Part shown: positions 5,235 through 11,174 of the stretch, piece after piece
Layout of the letters: each line of letters starts with the position of its first letter
How positions within the stretch are numbered: position 1 is the first letter of the stretch
Assembly (NCBI GenBank): GCA_019120675.1
Contig: DWUQ01000052.1
Location: 1 to 11,174, forward strand
DNA: 11,174 nt
Reading direction: 5' to 3'
DNA from: Candidatus Paenalcaligenes intestinipullorum
GTDB lineage: Bacteria; Pseudomonadota; Gammaproteobacteria; Burkholderiales; Burkholderiaceae_B
Notes under the pieces: generated by a model
The model's database searches: none
The model's input: the letters and a program-made list of their open reading frames with translations, nothing else
Told to the model about the DNA's origin: nothing
Position numbers and translations under genes: made by a program

Positions 5235-7055
5235 TTAGTGGCTTTCACGGGCGTATTTACGACGTTCATGCTCTTTAAGGTGACGCTTACGTAAACGAAT
5301 GGAGGAGGGCGTGACTTCAACCAGCTCATCGTCATCAATAAACTCGACAGCGTACTCCAGTGTCAAACGAATAGGCGGTACCAAATCAATGTGCTCGTCT
5401 TTACCTGAGGCCCGTACGTTGGTGAGCTTTTTCTCACGGATGGGGTTCACGATTAGATCGTTGTCGCGGCTATGAATACCGATAATCATGCCCTCGTAAA
5501 CCGGGTCGTTTGGATGAATAAACATCTTGCCACGCTCTTGGAGCTTCCAGAGCGCGTAGGCTACCGCCTCGCCATCGTCTTGGCTGATCAACACGCCATT
5601 GCGGCGCTCCGCCACCGCACCCTCACGCATGGGCTGATACTCATCGAAAATATGACTCATCAAGCCAGTACCACGCGTCAACGTCATGAATTCGCCTTGA
5701 AAACCAATAAGGCCGCGAGCAGGAATACGGTATTCCAGACGTGTACGACCGCGGCCATCAGGCTGCATATCCAACAGTTCGCCTTTGCGACGGCCGAGCT
5801 CTTCCATGATGCCGCCTTGGTGGCTGTCTTCGATGTCGACAGTTAGCAGCTCGTAAGGCTCATGCTTAACGCCATCAATTTCACGGATCACCACACGCGG
5901 ACGGGATACGGCTAACTCGTAGCCTTCACGACGCATGTTTTCCAACAAAATCGTTAAATGCAACTCGCCACGACCGCAGACTTCAAACACCGTATCGTCG
6001 GGTGTGTCGTTAACACGCAAGGCAACGTTGGATTTGAGCTCCAGGTTTAAACGATCACGAATCTGACGGCTGGTGACGAATTTGCCTTCGCGCCCCGCTA
6101 AAGGAGAGCTATTAACCATAAAGTTCATGGTTAAGGTGGGCTCGTCAATGCGCAATAGGGGTAACGCTTCGACGTGTGCAGGATCACAAATGGTGCAGCC
6201 AATACCGATTTCATCGATGCCGTTAATCAGTACGATATCGCCGGCTTGAGCCTCGGGCACCAATTGGCGATCCACCCCTTTAAAGGTCAGTACCTGGTTA
6301 ATACGCGCTTTGATAGGCTCGCCTTCCGGGCCGTACTTGACGACCACATCTTGACCAGCTTTAACACGACCGCGATTGACACGACCAACGCCAATTTTAC
6401 CGACGTAAGTGCTGTAATCGAGAGAGCAGATCTGTAGCTGCAACGGACCATCTGGATCATCTTCACGCTGTGGTACATGACGTAAAATCGCCTCAAACAA
6501 GGGACGCATATCGCCAGAGCGCACGTCTTCGGTTAGGCCCGCATAGCCTGACAAGCCTGACGCATAGATAATCGGGAAATCCAACTGTTCTTCGGTAGCA
6601 CCCAGCTTGTCGAACAGGTCGAAGGTTTCGTTGATGGCGTAATCGGGGCGCGCACCGCCACGATCCACTTTATTGACCACTACAATTGGTTTTAAACCCA
6701 ACTCTAAGGCTTTACGTGTGACAAAGCGGGTTTGAGGCATCGGGCCTTCGACCGCATCCACGAGCAGCAATACCCCATCCACCATCGACAACACACGCTC
6801 GACCTCACCGCCAAAATCCGCGTGGCCAGGGGTGTCGATAATATTAATGTGTGTGCCCTCATATTCGGCCGCACAGTTTTTAGCCAGAATGGTAATGCCG
6901 CGTTCTTTTTCAATATCCCCTGAGTCCATCACGCGATCGCTGACGTGCTCGTTGGCACGAAATGTACCCGACTGTTTTAGTAGCTGATCCACTAAAGTGG
7001 TTTTACCGTGATCGACGTGGGCAATAATTGCCACATTGCGCAAGGCGCGACTCAT
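5235..7055 (-). CDS. typA: ribosome-associated translational GTPase TypA/BipA
   Basis: TypA/BipA is an EF-G-like GTPase that binds the ribosome and helps 50S assembly and stress adaptation, especially at low temperature. The 606-residue length is that of the family (E. coli about 607). G-domain motifs are complete: G1 AHVDHGKT (12-19), G2 region ERGIT (51-55), G3 DTPGH (74-78) and G4 NKVD (128-131). The EF-G-like domains and the TypA-specific C-terminal domain follow, ending in a basic tail (RLRKRHLKEHERRKYARESH). The start is supported by GAAGGAAA 6 nt upstream. The ATG overlaps the truB stop (ATGA), indicating translational coupling. It is the last gene of the infB-rbfA-truB-typA operon. 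No anomalies were seen. Confidence 0.98.
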   Translation of the reverse strand: MSRALRNVAIIAHVDHGKTTLVDQLLKQSGTFRANEHVSDRVMDSGDIEKERGITILAKNCAAEYEGTHINIIDTPGHADFGGEVERVLSMVDGVLLLVDAVEGPMPQTRFVTRKALELGLKPIVVVNKVDRGGARPDYAINETFDLFDKLGATEEQLDFPIIYASGLSGYAGLTEDVRSGDMRPLFEAILRHVPQREDDPDGPLQLQICSLDYSTYVGKIGVGRVNRGRVKAGQDVVVKYGPEGEPIKARINQVLTFKGVDRQLVPEAQAGDIVLINGIDEIGIGCTICDPAHVEALPLLRIDEPTLTMNFMVNSSPLAGREGKFVTSRQIRDRLNLELKSNVALRVNDTPDDTVFEVCGRGELHLTILLENMRREGYELAVSRPRVVIREIDGVKHEPYELLTVDIEDSHQGGIMEELGRRKGELLDMQPDGRGRTRLEYRIPARGLIGFQGEFMTLTRGTGLMSHIFDEYQPMREGAVAERRNGVLISQDDGEAVAYALWKLQERGKMFIHPNDPVYEGMIIGIHSRDNDLIVNPIREKKLTNVRASGKDEHIDLVPPIRLTLEYAVEFIDDDELVEVTPSSIRLRKRHLKEHERRKYARESH

Positions 7056-7810
7056 AATGTTTCCTTCACAATAAGGTTAGCAGGCCGCAAAGCTTCAGGC
7101 AGCTCGGCAAGGCCAATCAGAGTGGATTCGGGTTCGGGCATGCTTTGAATCTGCTCTAAGCTATGCCCATCTGCCAAATCAAAAGGCCCCAGTACCGTCC
7201 GCCGCAACGCTACCAAATGAGCGTAACAGCCTAGATCGCGGCCGATATCTTGTGCCAAAGTGCGAATGTATGTGCCTTTGCTACAGGCTACAAAAATTCG
7301 CGCTTCCACACCGTTATTTTCGAGTAAATCTAATTGGTGAATATGCACCGTACGAGGAGGTCGCTCCAGCTCAATACCTTGACGCGCATATTCGTATAAA
7401 GGTTTACCATCGCGCTTGAGAGCGGAATACATCGGAGGGATTTGTTCAATCGTACCTTTGAATTTTTCCAAGCTAAGGCGCAAGGCTTCGGTTGTGATGC
7501 CACCGGCTGGTAAATCGTTTGTGGCCACTGGGCTGCCGGTCAAGTCACCACTGTCGGTCTCTACACCAAAGCGCATAACGGCTTCGTAACCTTTGTCGGC
7601 ATCAAGTAATAGGCCAGAGATTTTCGTGGCGCGACCAAAGCAGCACACCAGCAGACCCGTTGCAAACGGATCCAGTGTGCCAGTATGGCCAGCTTTACGC
7701 GCGTCCATCGCGCGGCGAGCTCGTTGTAAGGCATGGTTGCTGGATAAACCCTCGGGCTTGTCGAGCAGCAAGACCCCATCAAGCAACCGTCCACGTTGTC
7801 GGCGTGCCAT
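7052..7810 (-). CDS. truB: tRNA pseudouridine(55) synthase TruB
   Basis: TruB converts U55 to pseudouridine in the T loop of most tRNAs and also acts as a tRNA folding chaperone. Family motifs are clear: GVLLLDKPEGLSSN (12-25), GHTGTLDPFATGLL (41-54) with catalytic D47, KGYEAVMRFGVETDSGD (the TruB-specific segment after the active site), PPMYSALKRDGKPLYEYAR and CSKGTYIRTLAQDIG. At 252 residues it is shorter than E. coli TruB (314). It ends soon after LGPFDLADGHSLEQI, so the C-terminal PUA domain is absent; a short form may be normal in this lineage. The start has GGAAA 7 nt upstream. A 45-bp gap separates it from rbfA, and the stop overlaps the typA start by 4 nt. Confidence 0.97.
   Translation of the reverse strand: MARRQRGRLLDGVLLLDKPEGLSSNHALQRARRAMDARKAGHTGTLDPFATGLLVCCFGRATKISGLLLDADKGYEAVMRFGVETDSGDLTGSPVATNDLPAGGITTEALRLSLEKFKGTIEQIPPMYSALKRDGKPLYEYARQGIELERPPRTVHIHQLDLLENNGVEARIFVACSKGTYIRTLAQDIGRDLGCYAHLVALRRTVLGPFDLADGHSLEQIQSMPEPESTLIGLAELPEALRPANLIVKETL
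7060..7067 (-). promoter_or_regulatory. ribosome binding site of typA inside truB
   Basis: Read on the minus strand, GAAGGAAA lies 6 nt (from AAGGA) before the typA ATG. It is encoded by the last codons of truB (Val-Lys-Glu-Thr), so typA initiation depends on ribosomes leaving truB or reading through this region. Confidence 0.75.
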
Positions 7811-7817
7811 CGTGCAG

Positions 7818-7822
7818 TTTCC
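7818..7822 (-). promoter_or_regulatory. ribosome binding site of truB
   Basis: GGAAA on the minus strand ends 7 nt before the truB ATG (7808-7810). It is the best Shine-Dalgarno candidate in the 45-bp gap and supports the chosen start. Confidence 0.5.
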
Positions 7823-7843
7823 AGTTAAAGAAAATTGAAAGCA

Positions 7844-7878
7844 ACGACCCGCAGCTTAGCTGCGTTCGTCGGGGTCGT
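7844..7878 (-). other. hairpin with the rbfA stop codon as its loop
   Basis: On the minus strand ACGACCC (7878-7872) and GCAGC (7863-7859) pair with GCTGC (7855-7851) and GGGTCGT (7850-7844). This gives a 12-bp GC-rich stem with an 8-nt bulge on the 5' side. The three-base loop is TAA, the rbfA stop codon. A moderately T-rich stretch (TGCTTTCAATTTTCTTT) follows. It may be a weak terminator, attenuator or processing site between rbfA and truB; function is inference. Confidence 0.5.
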
Positions 7879-8272
7879 CTTCGGGGACGTCAGCCTGATC
7901 ATCGCCATACGATTGTGGGCGATTGGCTTTTTCGATGAGCTTGTCCATTTCCATTGCGCGAATAACATGATCGTCGTACACGAAGCGCAAGGTAGGAACC
8001 GTATGAATGTGCAGCAGCTTGTAAAGCTGCGAATGCAACCAGCCAGCCTTCTCGTTGAGGAGCTCGGAGGCCACATTAGGCTCCGCCCCCAATACGGTGA
8101 AATAAACTTTGGCATGAGCGTAATCCGCAGACAGCTCAACACCAGACAGCGTGATCAAGCCAGCGCGAGACATGTCAATTTCGCGCTGGATTAAGCTGGC
8201 TAAGTCTTTTTGAATTTGCTCAGCTAAACGGACATTACGTCCGCTGCTGAGTTTGGTTTTATGTCGTGCCAT
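7856..8272 (-). CDS. rbfA: 30S ribosome-binding factor RbfA
   Basis: RbfA is a small KH-domain protein that binds immature 30S subunits, aids 16S rRNA 5'-end maturation and is needed for growth in the cold. The 138-residue product (E. coli 133) begins MARHKTKLSSGRNVRLAEQI and has the RbfA core (LASLIQREI, then LSGVELSADYAHAKVYFTVLG, and LHIHTVPTLRFVYDD). The C-terminal tail (about the last 20 residues) is acidic and probably disordered (GDDQADVPEDDPDE). It starts 3 nt after the infB stop without a recognisable Shine-Dalgarno sequence, so it is probably translated by reinitiation. The infB-rbfA pairing is widely conserved and strengthens the call. Confidence 0.97.
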   Translation of the reverse strand: MARHKTKLSSGRNVRLAEQIQKDLASLIQREIDMSRAGLITLSGVELSADYAHAKVYFTVLGAEPNVASELLNEKAGWLHSQLYKLLHIHTVPTLRFVYDDHVIRAMEMDKLIEKANRPQSYGDDQADVPEDDPDERS

Positions 8273-8275
8273 GAA

Positions 8276-11174
8276 TTAAAGGGTACGTGCGATTTCTTTG
8301 ATCTCGAAGATTTCCAGCTGATCGCCGACTTCGATATCATTGTTGCCGCGTAAAGTAATACCACAATCAAAACCTTGGCGCACTTCACGTACGTCGTCTT
8401 TGAAGCGGCGTAAAGATTCAAGATGCCCAGTCCAATGCACCACGTTGTTGCGCAGTAAGCGTACTTGGGAATCGCGTTTCACAATGCCTTCAGTGACCAT
8501 ACAACCCGCGATATTGCCAATGCGCGAAACGTTGTAGACCTCGCGAATTTCGGCCATACCGATGATTTCCTCACGTTTCTCAGGAGTCAACATGCCGGAC
8601 AAGGCGGCCTTCACATCATCAACCGCGTCGTAGATGATGTTGTAGTAACGGATATCGATATCGTTGAGCTCGGCCTGCTTACGTGCTGTCTGCTCGGCGC
8701 GAACGTTAAAGCCAATCACCACCGCATTGGAGGCGATCGCCAAGTTAACGTCGCTTTCGGAGATCCCCCCGACCGCAGCGTGTACCACCTCGACTTTAAC
8801 CTCGTCGGTAGCCAGCTTCAGCAACGAGGAGACTAAGGCCTCTTGGGAACCTTGAACATCCGTTTTGATGATCAGCGATAAGGTCTGTACGCCCTCCCCA
8901 ATATTGGAGAACAAGGAGTCCAGTTTTGCGGCCTGCTGACGTGCCAATTTGACGTCGCGGAATTTGCCCTGACGGAACAAGGCGATCTCGCGGGCTTTGC
9001 GCTCATCCACCATAGCCACCAGTTCGTCGCCCGCTGCAGGCACCTCGGTGAGACCTTGGATCTCGACAGGGGTAGAGGGACCCGCCGTGTTGACATTCTT
9101 GCCATGCTCGTTTGTCATGGCACGAATGCGGCCAAAGCTAGCACCCACCAGTACCGTGTCACCACGATTCAAGACACCGCCCTGCACCAATACTGTCGCA
9201 ACAGGGCCTCGGCCTCGATCAAGGCGGGCTTCGATGACGGTACCGGTAGCAGGTGTGTTGATCGGTGCTTTGAGCTCAAGCATTTCAGCTTGGAGTAAAA
9301 CTTGTTCGAGCAGATCGTCGATACCTTCACCTGAGCGCGCGGAAACAGGCACAAACGGCACATCACCACCGTACTCTTCGGGAATGACCTCCTCAGCGAC
9401 CAGCTCTTGTTTGACACGATCTGGATTGGCTTCGGGCTTATCGACTTTAGTGATCGCCACGACGAGGGGCACTTGTGCGGCCCGAGCATGGTGAATGGCT
9501 TCACGTGTTTGGGGCATCACGCCATCGTCTGAAGCAACGACTAATATCACCACGTCAGTAGCTTTGGTACCACGAGCACGCATCGCCGTAAACGCTTCGT
9601 GACCAGGGGTATCCAAGAAAGTGATGTTGCCATTGTCGGTTTTAACAGCGTAGGCCCCAATGTGCTGGGTAATGCCGCCTGCTTCACCCGAAGCAACTTT
9701 GGCACGACGAATGTAATCCAGTAAAGAGGTCTTACCATGATCCACGTGACCCATAACGGTCACTACTGGTGCACGAGAGGCTTCTTCGACCTCGCCTTGG
9801 AAGCTATCTTCGAGGTAAGACTCCGGATCATCGAGTTTCGCAGCAACGGCTTTGTGCCCAAGCTCCTCGACTAGGATCATGGCGGTGTCTTGGTCCAGCA
9901 CTTGGTTGATGGTGACCATTTGGCCAAGCTTCATCAGGTGCTTGATGACCTCGGCAGCTTTAACGGACATTTTGTGCGCTAAATCGCCAACAGTAATGGT
10001 TTCGGGCACCGCTATTTCGCGAGCGATAAACTCAGCAACTTGAGGCTGTTGCTCAGCTTGTTGACGCCCACGGCCACGTTTGCCACCACGACCTCCAGCA
10101 CGCCAGCCTTCGCGATCTGCGCCCGCTGACGCGACCTCAGCACGTGAGGTCTGCTTACCACGACGGTTGGTGGCGTCAGCAGTACGTGCCGCCGGCTTGG
10201 CAGCTGACTTTTTGGTGTCTGTGCTGCTGGCGTCTTTCTTGGTGGCGGTTTTAGCCGCTTTGCTGCGGCCCCCGGCCTCCTCATCTGGCGCAGCAGCACG
10301 TAATACTTTACGGGGACGGTTGAGCATCTGACTGATAGCAGCCGCTTCGGCAGCAGCCGCTTGACGGGCGCGCTCACGCGACTCATCGCTGTCGGCTTCA
10401 GTGCGAGGTGCTCTGGCGGGAAGGCTATCACCCTTGCGAGGGGCAGCCGTGCGCTCGTGACGTCCTTTGCCCTGCGTAGGCGCCTTGGTTGTTGTGGCGC
10501 TACTCGCGGACTTGGACGCGGTATCCTTGGATGTTGGGGTGTCTTTAGTTGGCTTAGATTTACTGGCCACGTTTTCCTGCTCTTTGGTTGTAGATTCCGC
10601 AGTAGGCGGTTCTTGTGCTACCGGAGCCGATACGAGCGTCTCAGGTGCTTCGTTAGTAGAGTCCACTACACGATCATCGTCTGAAGCAGCAGACTCATTA
10701 GCGGTGGGTTGGCCCGCTGTAGCCAGTGATGCGGTACTGCTAGCACTGGCTAGATTGGCCGAATCAGCGCTCGGGTCCGATGCAACAGAAGCTTTAGGCT
10801 GCGAAGCGACGTCTGGAGAGGTTTCGGACTGTGGTGCAGTAGAAACCTCAGCCTGAACCGCTGCGGGCTCAGCGGACTGAGCTAAGGGCTTTGCAGCTTC
10901 TTCGGGTGTAGGAGTTACTTTGTCGTCTATTTTAGCAGCCCGCAAGGATTTTTCGACCGCTGTTGTTTTCTCGGCAGTTGGTGGCTCACTGTGACTCGCA
11001 GCAGCTGGCTGGGCCGCGCTGCTCGCTTGTTGCTCAGCCTCGGCCTTAGCTGCCAAAGCTGCCTTAGCGGCTTCAGCCGCTAATTCGCTGGTGTCACGCT
11101 TGACAAACACACGACGTTTGCGCGTTTCGACTTGGATCGTACGCGAGCGACCTGAACCATCCGCTTGACGAATT
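8276..11174 (-). CDS. infB: translation initiation factor IF2 (5' end outside window)
   Basis: IF2 is the GTPase that brings initiator fMet-tRNA to the 30S subunit and promotes subunit joining. The frame stays open to the right edge: upstream of a GTG at 11108-11110 it reads IRQADGSGRSRTIQVETRKR, the usual IF2 N-terminal segment. That GTG is therefore an internal valine, not the start; roughly 75-80 residues are probably missing. A long Ala/Ser/Thr/Glu-rich then Lys/Arg-rich linker spans about 10060-11090. The IF2_N domain follows (about 9850-10020, EIAVPETITVGDLAHKMSVK). The G domain has GHVDHGKT at 9728-9751, DTPGHE at 9596-9613 and TKVDK at 9437-9451 in place of NKxD. Domains II, III and the fMet-tRNA-binding C-terminal domain complete it, ending FEIKEIARTL. 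The gene heads the visible operon; its promoter lies outside. Confidence 0.97.
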   Translation of the reverse strand, partial: IRQADGSGRSRTIQVETRKRRVFVKRDTSELAAEAAKAALAAKAEAEQQASSAAQPAAASHSEPPTAEKTTAVEKSLRAAKIDDKVTPTPEEAAKPLAQSAEPAAVQAEVSTAPQSETSPDVASQPKASVASDPSADSANLASASSTASLATAGQPTANESAASDDDRVVDSTNEAPETLVSAPVAQEPPTAESTTKEQENVASKSKPTKDTPTSKDTASKSASSATTTKAPTQGKGRHERTAAPRKGDSLPARAPRTEADSDESRERARQAAAAEAAAISQMLNRPRKVLRAAAPDEEAGGRSKAAKTATKKDASSTDTKKSAAKPAARTADATNRRGKQTSRAEVASAGADREGWRAGGRGGKRGRGRQQAEQQPQVAEFIAREIAVPETITVGDLAHKMSVKAAEVIKHLMKLGQMVTINQVLDQDTAMILVEELGHKAVAAKLDDPESYLEDSFQGEVEEASRAPVVTVMGHVDHGKTSLLDYIRRAKVASGEAGGITQHIGAYAVKTDNGNITFLDTPGHEAFTAMRARGTKATDVVILVVASDDGVMPQTREAIHHARAAQVPLVVAITKVDKPEANPDRVKQELVAEEVIPEEYGGDVPFVPVSARSGEGIDDLLEQVLLQAEMLELKAPINTPATGTVIEARLDRGRGPVATVLVQGGVLNRGDTVLVGASFGRIRAMTNEHGKNVNTAGPSTPVEIQGLTEVPAAGDELVAMVDERKAREIALFRQGKFRDVKLARQQAAKLDSLFSNIGEGVQTLSLIIKTDVQGSQEALVSSLLKLATDEVKVEVVHAAVGGISESDVNLAIASNAVVIGFNVRAEQTARKQAELNDIDIRYYNIIYDAVDDVKAALSGMLTPEKREEIIGMAEIREVYNVSRIGNIAGCMVTEGIVKRDSQVRLLRNNVVHWTGHLESLRRFKDDVREVRQGFDCGITLRGNNDIEVGDQLEIFEIKEIARTL

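Noticed and set aside
10080..10856. Several long open frames on the plus strand opposite the infB linker
   Set aside because: The repetitive Ala/Ser/Thr-rich infB sequence lacks stops on its complement; these are shadows without start signals or domain similarity.
11108..11110. GTG as the start codon of infB
   Set aside because: The frame continues upstream to the window edge with a conserved IF2 segment (RTIQVETRKRRVFVKRD), so this GTG is an internal valine.
1..11174. An undescribed mobile, defence or biosynthetic system
   Set aside because: All space is occupied by recognisable housekeeping and transport genes in a familiar order; no integrase, transposase, direct-repeat array or unassigned gene cluster was seen.

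Overview
The window looks like ordinary chromosomal housekeeping DNA from a Gram-negative betaproteobacterium. Burkholderiales is likely, perhaps Alcaligenaceae with roughly balanced GC. This is inferred from the order infB-rbfA-truB-typA, from the long Ala/Ser/Thr/Glu-rich N-terminal half of IF2, and from a HisJ/HisQ/HisM/HisP-type transporter. No sequence search was possible. I see no mobile element, CRISPR array, tRNA, rRNA or defence system, and every substantial gene belongs to a recognisable family.

Left part (1-1145, minus strand): the first 381 codons of polA (DNA polymerase I), covering the 5' nuclease domain and the start of the 3'-5' exonuclease domain. The gene runs off the left edge. 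Its start codon overlaps the start codon of a divergent plus-strand gene in the palindrome CATG at 1143-1146. That gene encodes a LOG-family phosphoribohydrolase (1144-1824).

Centre (1840-4973, plus strand): a complete basic-amino-acid ABC importer. It comprises a periplasmic binding protein of the HisJ/ArgT type, two membrane permeases (HisQ- and HisM-like) and an ATPase (HisP-like). A strong stem-loop with a T-run lies between the binding-protein gene and the permease genes. It probably sets a high ratio of binding protein to membrane complex. The LOG gene sits 15 nt upstream and may be cotranscribed.

Junction (4974-5234): a 261-bp gap between convergent operons. It holds a bidirectional intrinsic terminator (5147-5186), with one extra hairpin close behind each stop codon.

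Right part (5235-11174, minus strand): a translation and ribosome-biogenesis operon read right to left: infB (IF2, 5' end outside the window), rbfA (30S maturation), truB (tRNA psi55 synthase) and typA/bipA (ribosome-associated GTPase). Its genes are tightly spaced. infB-rbfA have a 3-nt gap and truB-typA an ATGA overlap. A hairpin with the rbfA stop codon as its loop lies before truB.

The points most worth a second look are regulatory or structural: the overlapping divergent starts of polA and the LOG gene, the terminator inside the transporter operon, the rbfA stop-codon hairpin, and some residue-level variations (binding-site residues of the solute-binding protein, TKVD in IF2). I did not find an undescribed biological system here.
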